A stretch of 9,802 bases of DNA from JAJKIP01 sp040509055 (GTDB taxonomy: Bacteria > Bacteroidota > Bacteroidia > Chitinophagales > Chitinophagaceae). This document shows positions 1 through 6,781 of this stretch, in pieces. Position numbers and translations under genes: made by a program. The stretch covers positions 1 through 9,802 of the forward strand of contig JBEVLT010000037.1 of the NCBI GenBank assembly GCA_040509055.1, written 5' to 3'. The stretch's first letter is position 1. Every line of letters starts with the position of its first letter. The notes under the pieces are model-generated. The model searched no databases. It was not told where the DNA came from and saw nothing but the letters and a program-made list of their open reading frames with translations.

Positions 1-124
1 ACAAGGTTTTCAGGGTTTCCTGATCGGTGAAACCTTTATGAAACAGCCCGACCCAACGATTGCTTTTGCTGCATTTGTAAACCAACTAACTGCAAAAGCG
101 AATGAGCAACCCAACCAGCAATGA
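1..124 (+). CDS. trpC: Indole-3-glycerol phosphate synthase, C-terminal end only (partial)
   Basis: An open frame enters at the left edge (codons in phase with position 2) and stops at TGA 122-124, giving about 40 residues. It begins with a QGFLIGETFMK-like stretch, which matches the last beta-strand and phosphate-binding region of the TIM barrel of indole-3-glycerol phosphate synthase (family pattern GFLIGExFM). The following tail, ending NEQPNQQ, is polar. The enzyme closes the indole ring in tryptophan biosynthesis, acting just after the TrpF step and before tryptophan synthase. The downstream trpF begins inside this gene, overlapping it by 23 bp, which supports an intact trp operon. The identification rests on a short tail plus context, but both agree. 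The 5' part lies outside the window. Confidence 0.85.
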   Translation, partial: QGFQGFLIGETFMKQPDPTIAFAAFVNQLTAKANEQPNQQ

Positions 125-782
125 TCTTCCTGCGGGAGGATTCAAAGGACGGATCAAAGTCTGCGGCATGACGCTGCCCGAACAGGTGAACGCACTGGAT
201 GAAACAGGCGTAGACCTGGCAGGATTTATTTTCTACGATAAATCCCCGCGGTATGCAGGCAACAAGATCAGCCCCGAGAAAATGAAAAAGATCGGCGGGC
301 GTATCGCCAAAGTGGGTGTATTTGTAAACGAGAGTTACGAAAAGCTGATGCAGACGGTGGAAGACTACCGGCTGGATATGGTGCAGCTGCATGGCGATGA
401 ATCGGAACGGTTTTGCGAGCGGGTGGCCAACTACGTTACAACCATTAAGGCATTTCGCCTGTCTGACAACGACCCGATCGAATGGATGGTACGCCCCTTT
501 CACGAAGGCAGCGATATGTATATGTTTGATACGCTGGGAGCAGGGTATGGCGGCACGGGCAAAAAGTTCAACTGGGAAGTGCTGAAAGGTACTGCGCTCA
601 ATAAATTGTTTTTTTTAAGCGGGGGTATCGAACCCGGCGACGAGCAGCGGCTGATCGAGTTTGCTGCTGAGCCGGAAGCAAAGAAGTTATTTGCCATCGA
701 TATCAACAGCCGGTTTGAGGTGGCGCCCGGTGTAAAAGATATGGCAAAAGTGGAAGCGTTTTGCAGAAGTCTGCGAAGCTGA
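102..782 (+). CDS. trpF: Phosphoribosylanthranilate isomerase
   Basis: The 226-residue protein catalyses the Amadori rearrangement of N-(5'-phosphoribosyl)anthranilate to CdRP in tryptophan biosynthesis (cytoplasm). Family landmarks are clear: the IKVCGMT strand with the catalytic cysteine at residue 21, the VGVFVN strand (71-76), VQLHGDE (94-100), MFDTLGAGYGGTGKKFNW (141-158) with the catalytic aspartate at 143, LSGGI (172-176), and an AIDINSRFEVAPGVKD end typical of Bacteroidota homologues. ATG 102 is the only usable start: an in-frame TAA lies at 87-89 and there is no other ATG, GTG or TTG before the catalytic cysteine. The gene therefore starts inside trpC and carries about 17 extra residues before the first core strand. 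No strong Shine-Dalgarno sequence is visible. trpB follows after 18 bp. A run of eight T at 609-616 encodes part of the seventh strand. Confidence 0.96.
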   Translation: MSNPTSNDLPAGGFKGRIKVCGMTLPEQVNALDETGVDLAGFIFYDKSPRYAGNKISPEKMKKIGGRIAKVGVFVNESYEKLMQTVEDYRLDMVQLHGDESERFCERVANYVTTIKAFRLSDNDPIEWMVRPFHEGSDMYMFDTLGAGYGGTGKKFNWEVLKGTALNKLFFLSGGIEPGDEQRLIEFAAEPEAKKLFAIDINSRFEVAPGVKDMAKVEAFCRSLRS

Positions 783-800
783 GATCGTAAAAACTAAAGC

Positions 801-2000
801 ATGGCAACGGTTACAACTTACCAGCGGCCTGATCCGCAGGGATATTACGGAAAATTCGGCGGGGCCTATATTCCTGAAATGCTGCACCGCAACGTAGAGG
901 AGCTGAAGCAGCAATACCTGGCTGTGATCCATGAACCTTCCTTCCGGCAAGAGTTCCATGCCTTGCTGAAAGAATATGTAGGCCGGCCCACGCCCTTGTA
1001 TCTGGCGCAGCGGCTGAGCGAACAAACCGGGGTAACGATCTTCCTGAAGCGGGAAGATCTTTGTCATACCGGGGCACACAAGATCAACAATACCATCGGC
1101 CAGATACTGCTGGCGCAGCGGCTTGGTAAAAAAAGGATCATTGCTGAAACAGGAGCAGGACAGCATGGTGTGGCAACGGCTACGGTATGCGCGCTGAAAG
1201 GGGTGGAATGCATCGTGTACATGGGCGAAAAGGACATCGAACGGCAGGCGCCCAATGTGGCCCGTATGAAAATGCTGGGTGCTACCGTGGTACCTGCTGC
1301 CAGCGGCAGTAAAACGCTGAAGGATGCCACCAACGAAGCGATACGCGACTGGATCAATCACCCGCATGACACGCATTATATCATTGGCAGCGTGGTAGGG
1401 CCGCATCCTTACCCGGATATGGTAGCCCGTTTTCAAAGTGTGATCAGCGAAGAGATACGAAAGCAGCTGAAGGAAAAGACCGGCAGCGAACTGCCCACGC
1501 ATGTGCTGGCCTGCGTGGGAGGCGGCAGCAATGCCGCCGGTGCGTTTTATCATTTCCTGGACGAGCCGGCCGTGCAGCTGGTAGCGATAGAAGCCGCCGG
1601 GCAGGGAATTGATAGTGGCATGAGCGCCGCAACCACGCAACTGGGGACGACCGGCATCCTGCACGGCAGCAAAAGCCTGGTAATGCAGACCGAAGACGGG
1701 CAGGTGGTGGAGCCGCACAGTATTTCGGCAGGGCTCGATTATCCGGGTATTGGCCCCCTGCATGCCCACCTGTTTGACAGCGGGCGCGCAACCTTTCTAA
1801 GCGCTACAGATGATGAAGCGGTGGCAGCCGCTTTTGAACTGGCCCGGCTGGAAGGGATCATTCCTGCGCTGGAAACGGCCCATGCCCTGGCTGCACTGAA
1901 GCAACTGCAGTTTTCGCCGTCAGACTGCGTCGTTATTTGCCTGAGCGGAAGAGGCGACAAAGACCTGGCTACCTACATGAAAAAAATGAAGGATGAATAA
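801..2000 (+). CDS. trpB: Tryptophan synthase beta chain (TrpB1 type)
   Basis: The 399-residue PLP enzyme condenses indole with L-serine to tryptophan and works as an alpha2-beta2 complex with TrpA. Visible motifs are the N-terminal GYYGKFGGAYIPE segment, the PLP lysine K94 in HTGAHKINNT, catalytic E116 in AETGAGQHG, the phosphate-binding loop CVGGGSNAAG (238-247), and the C-terminal LSGRGDKD (381-388), where S382 would contact the pyridine nitrogen. Length matches the family norm of about 395-400, and the HTGAHKINN context marks it as the TrpA-partnered TrpB1 type rather than TrpB2. It follows trpF by 18 bp. Its last codons overlap the start of a small lipoprotein-like gene by 8 bp, so the next gene could be translated by reinitiation. 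A run of seven A at 1980-1986 lies near the 3' end. Confidence 0.98.
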   Translation: MATVTTYQRPDPQGYYGKFGGAYIPEMLHRNVEELKQQYLAVIHEPSFRQEFHALLKEYVGRPTPLYLAQRLSEQTGVTIFLKREDLCHTGAHKINNTIGQILLAQRLGKKRIIAETGAGQHGVATATVCALKGVECIVYMGEKDIERQAPNVARMKMLGATVVPAASGSKTLKDATNEAIRDWINHPHDTHYIIGSVVGPHPYPDMVARFQSVISEEIRKQLKEKTGSELPTHVLACVGGGSNAAGAFYHFLDEPAVQLVAIEAAGQGIDSGMSAATTQLGTTGILHGSKSLVMQTEDGQVVEPHSISAGLDYPGIGPLHAHLFDSGRATFLSATDDEAVAAAFELARLEGIIPALETAHALAALKQLQFSPSDCVVICLSGRGDKDLATYMKKMKDE

Positions 2001-2361
2001 AATAATTCTTTTGCTGGTACTCGTAGCTGCGATGGCCTGCAACCGCAAACCCTTTGTAAGCCATAAAGTAAAGCTGGAAAAAGCGGGAGATGACTGCGGC
2101 CAGCTGCAGCCTTATTTCAGGCTGAATTCCAATTTTGGCGGGGAACGATACGAGTTTGAAAAATGCCTGCCTGCCGGGTTCAACGCCGATCACGTCATTT
2201 CCGTGCGCAAAGGCGATACCGTGGTGGTCCGCTTCGATGATGCGGCAGGGGCGGCGGCAACTACGCTCTACCGGGTAGCGCTCGATATAGATAGCTACCC
2301 GCGTTATCATTTTCTTACCATTGATGCGGATACCTATACCATTGTGCCATCGGAAAAATAA
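1993..2361 (+). CDS. Small putative lipoprotein of unknown function inside the trp operon
   Basis: This 122-residue product is not recognised as a named family. It begins with a short signal-like segment (MNK, then a run of I, L, V and A) ending in AAMAC with the candidate lipidated cysteine at residue 16. The -3 to -1 residues A, M, A are a weak but acceptable lipobox. After it come N, R and K rather than acidic residues, so the Bacteroidota surface-export signal is not obvious and an inner-leaflet periplasmic location is more likely. Two more cysteines (35 and 58) could form a disulfide. The C-terminal half is predicted beta-rich (VISVRKGDTVVVRFDD, LYRVALDID, YHFLTIDADTYTIV). The start overlaps the trpB end by 8 bp, and trpA begins 5 bp after the stop. 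Position and coupling imply co-expression with tryptophan synthase. No catalytic motif is visible and no function is assigned. Confidence 0.8.
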   Translation: MNKIILLLVLVAAMACNRKPFVSHKVKLEKAGDDCGQLQPYFRLNSNFGGERYEFEKCLPAGFNADHVISVRKGDTVVVRFDDAAGAAATTLYRVALDIDSYPRYHFLTIDADTYTIVPSEK

Positions 2362-2366
2362 TTACT

Positions 2367-3137
2367 ATGAGCAGGATCAGTGCGTTGTTTGCCCGGAAAA
2401 AGCAGGACATACTGAATATTTATTGCACGGCAGGCTATCCGCATGCGGATAGCACGATCAAGATCATCAGGGCGCTCCAGGACCATGGCGCCGACCTGGT
2501 AGAACTGGGAATGCCCTACAGCGATCCGCTGGCAGACGGTCCGCTGATCCAGCATAGCAATGCTGTTGCGCTTCGGAATGGAATGACGATCAAAAACCTG
2601 CTGGAACAGCTGAAAGCCTCCGGGAGCGATATACAGGTACCCGTGATCCTGATGGGATATATGAACCCGGTGCTGCAGTACGGGTTTGAACAATTTTGTG
2701 CCGATGCCGCCGCCGCCGGGGTGGATGGGCTCATCCTGCCCGACCTGCCGGAATACGAGTTTGAAACCGAGTACGGCGCTGTGATCAGCAAATACGGGCT
2801 TGATTCTATTTTCCTGGTTACCCCGGAAACAAGTGCGGAACGGGTTCGCAAACTGGATGCCCTGAGCAGCGGTTTCCTGTATGCCGTATCCTCATCTTCC
2901 ACTACCGGCAGCGATAAGAATATGGAAGATGTAAAAGCGTACCTGCAACGACTTCAGCAGATGCAGCTGAAAAACCCGGTACTGGTGGGTTTTGGTATCA
3001 GGGACCGGGCTTCGTTCCGCGAGGCTTGTGCGCATGCAAATGGCGCCATTATAGGTTCCGCTTTTGTCAAGGCGCTGGAACACAGTACGGTCGAAGCCGA
3101 TTCTGTTAAACAATTCCTTAATACGATCCTGGGCTAA
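2367..3137 (+). CDS. trpA: Tryptophan synthase alpha chain
   Basis: The 256-residue TIM-barrel subunit splits indole-3-glycerol phosphate into indole and glyceraldehyde 3-phosphate, and passes indole through a tunnel to TrpB. The two catalytic acids are in place: E46 in LVELGMPYSDPLADGP and D57 in the same motif. Other family marks are TAGYP near residues 21-25, MGYMNPVLQYG, DGLILPDLPEYE, the YAVSSSSTTG loop (the usual family form is YxxSxxGxTG), LVGFGIRD and GAIIGSAFVKAL near the phosphate-binding end. Length is close to the family norm of about 250-270. It starts 5 bp after the small lipoprotein gene, so it is separated from trpB by that gene, unlike the usual trpBA layout where the two are adjacent or overlap. 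It appears to be the last gene of the operon. No clear intrinsic terminator follows before the next gene's promoter. Confidence 0.97.
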   Translation: MSRISALFARKKQDILNIYCTAGYPHADSTIKIIRALQDHGADLVELGMPYSDPLADGPLIQHSNAVALRNGMTIKNLLEQLKASGSDIQVPVILMGYMNPVLQYGFEQFCADAAAAGVDGLILPDLPEYEFETEYGAVISKYGLDSIFLVTPETSAERVRKLDALSSGFLYAVSSSSTTGSDKNMEDVKAYLQRLQQMQLKNPVLVGFGIRDRASFREACAHANGAIIGSAFVKALEHSTVEADSVKQFLNTILG

Positions 3138-3168
3138 GCAATATGCAGCTTCTGCACCGAAAAGAAGG

Positions 3169-3176
3169 TATCTTTG
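3169..3176 (+). promoter_or_regulatory. Candidate -7 promoter element of the thioredoxin-like gene
   Basis: TATCTTTG matches the Bacteroidota primary-sigma -7 consensus TAnnTTTG exactly. It lies 32 bp after the trpA stop and 27 bp before the ATG at 3204, leaving room for a leader of roughly 20 nt. No convincing -33 TTG was found at the expected spacing. The element overlaps a TTG that could be read as an upstream start at 3174, which argues that the true start is the later ATG. Assignment is by consensus match and position only. Confidence 0.55.
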
Positions 3177-3203
3177 TACCTTAACGAATTTAAACAGGCA
3201 GGC

Positions 3204-4283
3204 ATGAAAAGCTGTGGTTTTCTTCTCTTGCTGCTACCGTTTTTGGGCGCAGCGCAGAATAAGCTGAATATTACCGGTAAGGTCAAAGGCCTCCGCGAGG
3301 GCGCCCTGGTGGTGCTTACCGATGTAAACAAACCGGGCGATACCCTGGCGAGAGGCGTTGTAAAAAAAGGCACTTTTATTCTGAATGGTTCGCTCAAAGA
3401 GCCTACGCTTGTCAGTCTCCGGCTGGATAGTGCGCGTACTGTAGTCACGTTTCTCGAAAACGCTGCGGTGAAAATATCCGGCACCGTTACCGATGTGAAA
3501 AACCTGAAGGTCAAAGGTTCGGCTGCCTACAAAGATTTCGCTGAGTTCCAGGCTGTGTTCAACCCTTTGTTTGAACGGCTGGTAAAGGCGAACCAGCAGC
3601 TGCAATACGAGCAGACGGATTCGCTCCTGACCGCTTCAGAATCCATACGCGATACGATACAGCAGAAGATCGATGTGTTTATCAACCGGCACCCTGCCTC
3701 GCCTGTCAGCGCCTTTGTACTATTGGCTACCATGCAGCTGAAACAAGACGATATACTGCTTATGGAAAGCCGGCTGAACCGCCTGAAACCGGCTGCCCTG
3801 CAGAATATGTATGGCAAATACGTGCAGGAAACAGTGAACGAAGGAAAGATCACAGCTGTCGGCAGCGTAGCCATGGATTTTACACAGGCCGATACGTTGG
3901 GCAATCCTGTGTCCCTGTCATCCTTCCGTGGCAAATATGTGCTGGTCGATTTCTGGGCAAGCTGGTGCGGCCCCTGCCGCCAGGAAAACCCCAACGTGGT
4001 TTCCAACTACAACAAATTCAGGGAAAAGAACTTTACGGTATTGGGTGTCTCTCTCGACAGGCCCGGGCAGAAGGATAAATGGCTGCAGGCGATCCATGCC
4101 GATAACCTTGCCTGGACCCATGTCAGCGACCTGCAGTTCTGGAACAATGCCGTGGCGCAGCAATACCGCATCCAGAGCATACCGCAGAACCTCCTGATCG
4201 ACCCGGCCGGTAAAATAGTGGCCAAGAACCTGCGCGGCCCGGCGCTGGAAGCCAAGCTGTGCGAAGTGCTGGGATGTAACTAA
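3204..4283 (+). CDS. Secreted TlpA-like thiol-disulfide oxidoreductase with DUF4369-like N-terminus
   Basis: The protein has 359 residues from the ATG at 3204. It opens with a signal peptide (MKSCG, a leucine-rich core, then GAAQ) and is probably exported to the periplasm. Residues about 20-120 form a beta-rich domain (LNITGKVKGLREGALVVLTD, TFILNGSL) resembling DUF4369. A helical linker follows, and from about 220 a TlpA/ResA/AhpC-type thioredoxin fold. The active site is WCGPC (C255, C258) inside YVLVDFWASWCGPCRQENP, and a cis-proline loop is seen in QSIPQNLLIDPAGKIVAKNLRG. Such proteins usually reduce disulfides in exported or cytochrome c proteins, but the substrate here is unknown. An upstream TTG at 3174 is rejected as start because it would disrupt the signal peptide and lies in the promoter element. 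It is convergent with dapB. Confidence 0.93.
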   Translation: MKSCGFLLLLLPFLGAAQNKLNITGKVKGLREGALVVLTDVNKPGDTLARGVVKKGTFILNGSLKEPTLVSLRLDSARTVVTFLENAAVKISGTVTDVKNLKVKGSAAYKDFAEFQAVFNPLFERLVKANQQLQYEQTDSLLTASESIRDTIQQKIDVFINRHPASPVSAFVLLATMQLKQDDILLMESRLNRLKPAALQNMYGKYVQETVNEGKITAVGSVAMDFTQADTLGNPVSLSSFRGKYVLVDFWASWCGPCRQENPNVVSNYNKFREKNFTVLGVSLDRPGQKDKWLQAIHADNLAWTHVSDLQFWNNAVAQQYRIQSIPQNLLIDPAGKIVAKNLRGPALEAKLCEVLGCN

Positions 4284-4309
4284 CGAAGGTTGTTAGAAGT
4301 TGATTTTAG

Positions 4310-4346
4310 CTGAAGCCGGGATCTGATGCCGGACTTCCGGCTTCAG
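4310..4346. terminator. Inverted repeat between convergent genes, probable bidirectional terminator
   Basis: Ten-base arms CTGAAGCCGG (4310-4319) and CCGGCTTCAG (4337-4346) are perfectly complementary, with a 17-nt loop. The right arm can instead pair with GCCGG at 4328-4332 to make a 5-bp stem with an ACTT loop. The repeat sits between the stop of the thioredoxin-like gene (27 nt upstream) and the stop of dapB (8 nt beyond on the other strand), where a two-way terminator is expected. Neither side has a strong T tract, so efficiency is uncertain. Confidence 0.6.
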
Positions 4347-4354
4347 ACCTTAGT

Positions 4355-5071
4355 TTAGAGGCCAAGTACTTCTTTCATGGAATAAATTCCCTTTTTGTCT
4401 TTCAGGAACTCGGCAGCCAGCACGGCGCCGGAGGCAAATCCCGTCCGGTTATGGGCCGTATGAATGATCTCGATATCGTCGATCGGTGATGAATAACGGA
4501 TGATATGTGTGCCGGGGGCAGGATCAATGCGCTTGCTGATAATGGGCAGGCTGGCGGGGTCGCCGCTCTCTTCGTTGACCCACTCTTTTTTCCGTTCTAT
4601 CTTTTCCAGTATTTGCTCCGCCAGCGAGATGGCTGTACCGCTCGGCGCATCTTTTTTCTGCGTATGATGTATCTCTTCCAGCCCGATGGCGTATTCGGGA
4701 TGAGGGGCCATCAGTGCCGCGAGTTTTTTATTGACCTCGAAAAAAATATTGACCCCGATGCTGAAGTTGCTGGAATAAAGGAAAGCGCCGTTTTGCTCCG
4801 TGCAATAATCCCTGATCTCCTGAATGCGTTCCGTCCAGCCGGTAGAGCCGCTGACGACCGGTATGCCGAACCCGATCGCTTTCTTAATGTTTTCGAATGC
4901 GCTGTGCGGTCCTGTGAATTCGATGGCGGCATCGGCTTTCGAAATATTTTCACTGGTAAAATCGTCCTGGTTGTGCTCGTCGATCTTCAGTACCACCGTA
5001 TGTCCTTTGCTGAGAGCGATCTCCTCGATGGCCTTTCCCATTTTGCCGTAACCCAGTAATGCAATGCGCAT
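4355..5071 (-). CDS. dapB: 4-hydroxy-tetrahydrodipicolinate reductase
   Basis: The 238-residue enzyme reduces the DapA product to tetrahydrodipicolinate with NAD(P)H, in lysine and meso-diaminopimelate synthesis. The N-terminal Rossmann motif MRIALLGYGKMGKAI has the GxGxxG pattern at residues 7-12. FTGP (52-55) and SGSTGW (74-79) line the cofactor site. SSNFSIGVN (100-108) and EIHHTQKKDAPSGTA (133-147) form the substrate site, with H135 and K139 matching the catalytic pair of the E. coli enzyme. The C-terminus has IEIIHTAHNRTGFASGAVLAAEFL. The frame is open 39 codons further upstream, but that extension is basic and unlike the family, and the start at 5071 puts MRIALLGYG exactly at the usual N-terminus. 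Its length fits the shorter Bacteroidota form (E. coli has 273). It lies 67 bp after the DUF5683 gene, probably in the same transcript. Confidence 0.96.
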   Translation of the reverse strand: MRIALLGYGKMGKAIEEIALSKGHTVVLKIDEHNQDDFTSENISKADAAIEFTGPHSAFENIKKAIGFGIPVVSGSTGWTERIQEIRDYCTEQNGAFLYSSNFSIGVNIFFEVNKKLAALMAPHPEYAIGLEEIHHTQKKDAPSGTAISLAEQILEKIERKKEWVNEESGDPASLPIISKRIDPAPGTHIIRYSSPIDDIEIIHTAHNRTGFASGAVLAAEFLKDKKGIYSMKEVLGL

Positions 5072-5138
5072 GCGAATGTATTTAGGTGGTGCAATTTGGT
5101 GCATTCGCCGTTCATGATCAAACTTTGACCGTAAAACT

Positions 5139-5819
5139 TCAGAAATGCGAAGGGAGGAGCGTCGTCGGCTTTTTCTTGCCGATGGCAAGCACCAGGTTAA
5201 GGCCGCTGGTACCGGCCATTTCGCTATAGCCGGTTTTGATGTTGAAGCTGAGATCGGGACTTACGTCGAAAGCTTTCAGGTGCGAGTCGACGGCGGCATC
5301 TACCACGTTGAGCCCCCAAAGGATCACGAAGAAAAGGGCGGAGTAGTCGATGTCGCGGCGAAACTGGTCGCGGTAAAACCGTAAGGATTCCTCGCTCAGC
5401 GGCTGCAGCTCGCGCCTGATCCGGCTGAACAGGGCCGTGTCGGTATGGTTCACCCGCATATTGTATTTTACCCTGTAGGCAAAGCGGGTGTCTTTATAGT
5501 TCTTGAAATTATAAAAGAAGACGCCGGCCGAAGTGCCCAGCGCTCCGTATACGATCGGGAGCTTCCAGTATTTTTTGTTGTAGATCTGGCCCAGTCCCGG
5601 CACGAGCGCCGACCGCAGGGCCGCTTTGCGCGGGTTGTAGACCCGTACTTTTTTCACTTTTTCCCTGCCGCCAGCCGAGTCAGTAATCGCCGTGACCGTT
5701 TTCAGCGTATCCGCATCCACCAGTGTTTCCTTTTTCTGTGCAAAGGCAAACACGGGCATGGCTGCAATAAGGATCAGCAGCCATACTTGTTTAGCGGTTG
5801 TTATAGTACCTGTTCGCAT
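5139..5819 (-). CDS. DUF5683-like membrane protein
   Basis: The product has 226 residues from the ATG at 5819; a TTG three codons earlier is possible but less likely. An N-terminal signal peptide (core about residues 12-24) ends in AFA before Q28. A basic segment leads into AALRSALVPGLGQIYNKKYWK (66-86), the hallmark of DUF5683 proteins of Bacteroidota. It is followed by two hydrophobic stretches, about 87-105 (LPIVYGALGTSAGVFFYNF) and 158-178 (DYSALFFVILWGLNVVDAAVD), which are probable membrane segments. The C-terminal part alternates like a beta-strand (LSFNIKTGYSE, LNLVLAIG). Function is unknown. It lies 23 bp after parB and before dapB, an order that recurs in Bacteroidota, which suggests co-expression but does not prove a role in segregation. 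Confidence 0.85.
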   Translation of the reverse strand: MRTGTITTAKQVWLLILIAAMPVFAFAQKKETLVDADTLKTVTAITDSAGGREKVKKVRVYNPRKAALRSALVPGLGQIYNKKYWKLPIVYGALGTSAGVFFYNFKNYKDTRFAYRVKYNMRVNHTDTALFSRIRRELQPLSEESLRFYRDQFRRDIDYSALFFVILWGLNVVDAAVDSHLKAFDVSPDLSFNIKTGYSEMAGTSGLNLVLAIGKKKPTTLLPSHF

Positions 5820-5842
5820 CGTCGGCAAATTCGCTGTAGCGG

Positions 5843-6760
5843 TTAGTCAGCGGCCACATTCATTTCTCTGAGCAGCTTGGTCAGCTCTTCAGCAGAATAA
5901 TAATCAATAGTGATCTGTCCGCTGCCATTCCGGCCATGCCTCAGTTTGACACGGGTGCTGAAATGGGAGGCTAAGTTATCTTCAATTTTCTGGTATGCGG
6001 GAGGGAGCGAGTTTTTTGAAGTTTTTTTAACAGCGCCGGCCTGCTTGTACAGGTTGCGGACCAGGGCTTCAGTCTGCCGTACGGACAAACCCTTGTCGCG
6101 GATCTCTTTGTAGATAAACAGCTGCCTGTCGATGGTGTCTACATTGATCAGGGCGCGGGCATGACCCATGCTGAGCTCGCCGCTGCGTACCGCCAGCTGT
6201 ATATCGGGTGGCAGCTTCAGCAGGCGGATAAAATTGGCCACCGTGCTCCGGTCTTTGCCCATCCGCTCGGCTACCTGCTCCTGCGTATAATCCAGCTCTT
6301 CCATCATGCGCTTGTAGCTCAGCGAAATTTCCATGGCATTCAGGTCTTCACGCTGCAGGTTTTCCAGCAGGGCCAGTTCCAGCAGCTCCACATCATTGGC
6401 CTGGCGCACATAGGCCGGTATGTCTTTCAGGTCGGCCATTTTTGCGGCCCGCAGGCGGCGTTCGCCGGAGATAAGCCGGTATTTTCCTGAAGGGAGTTTG
6501 GATACCGTGACCGGCTGGATGATGTCGTGCATCCGGATGGAATCGGCCAATTCCTTCAGCGCCTGCTCATCAAAATCGCGGCGCGGCTGTTTGGGATTGG
6601 TTTCTATATCGGTGACGGGAATGCGGTTGATGCCGGTCGCATTTTCTACTACCGTCGTTTTCAGTTGCCCGCTGCCGGTCTTCAGGTCGCTGTCGATGCT
6701 TTGCAGCAGGGAGCGGATCCCTTTGCCAAGCGCGTCTTTATTTTGTTTGGGCGTAGTCAT
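5843..6760 (-). CDS. parB: Chromosome-partitioning protein ParB (Spo0J/Noc family)
   Basis: The 305-residue protein is a CTP-dependent DNA clamp that loads at parS and spreads around the replication origin. In order: the N-terminal LGKGIRSLL (11-19), which in this family stimulates the ParA ATPase; NPKQPRRDFD (55-64); the CTP-binding ISGERRLRAAKMA (97-109); ENLQREDLNAMEISLSYKRM (133-152); a helix-turn-helix around 159-181 (TQEQVAERMGKDRSTVANFIRLLKLP); the GHARALI helix (199-205); and a C-terminal dimerisation region with ITIDYYSAEELTKLL. Length is usual for chromosomal ParB. The ATG at 6760 gives the standard MTTPKQNKDALGKG start. It follows parA with a 49-bp gap that holds most of a palindrome. 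No perfect parS was found in the window. Confidence 0.97.
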   Translation of the reverse strand: MTTPKQNKDALGKGIRSLLQSIDSDLKTGSGQLKTTVVENATGINRIPVTDIETNPKQPRRDFDEQALKELADSIRMHDIIQPVTVSKLPSGKYRLISGERRLRAAKMADLKDIPAYVRQANDVELLELALLENLQREDLNAMEISLSYKRMMEELDYTQEQVAERMGKDRSTVANFIRLLKLPPDIQLAVRSGELSMGHARALINVDTIDRQLFIYKEIRDKGLSVRQTEALVRNLYKQAGAVKKTSKNSLPPAYQKIEDNLASHFSTRVKLRHGRNGSGQITIDYYSAEELTKLLREMNVAAD

Positions 6761-6781
6761 GTATGAAATGTTGAAAAGTGC

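Noticed and set aside
687..1769. A 360-codon open frame antisense to trpF/trpB
   Set aside because: It lies opposite the clearly coding trpB and its product has a composition typical of antisense reading (rich in H, Q, R and P) with no domain or motif. It arises from trpB codon use.
1980..2000. Possible frameshift fusion of trpB to the lipoprotein gene at the seven-A run
   Set aside because: In the frame of the lipoprotein gene a TGA lies at 1987-1989, between the A run and its ATG, so a slipped ribosome would terminate instead of making a fusion.
4505..5059. A 184-codon open frame on the plus strand opposite dapB
   Set aside because: It is fully inside dapB, which has all catalytic motifs, and has no leader, motif or context of its own.
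5119..5126. AAAGTTTG on the minus strand as a separate dapB promoter
   Set aside because: It differs from TAnnTTTG at the first conserved base and lacks a clear -33 element, so it is too weak to list as a feature, though an internal promoter in the 67-bp gap remains possible.
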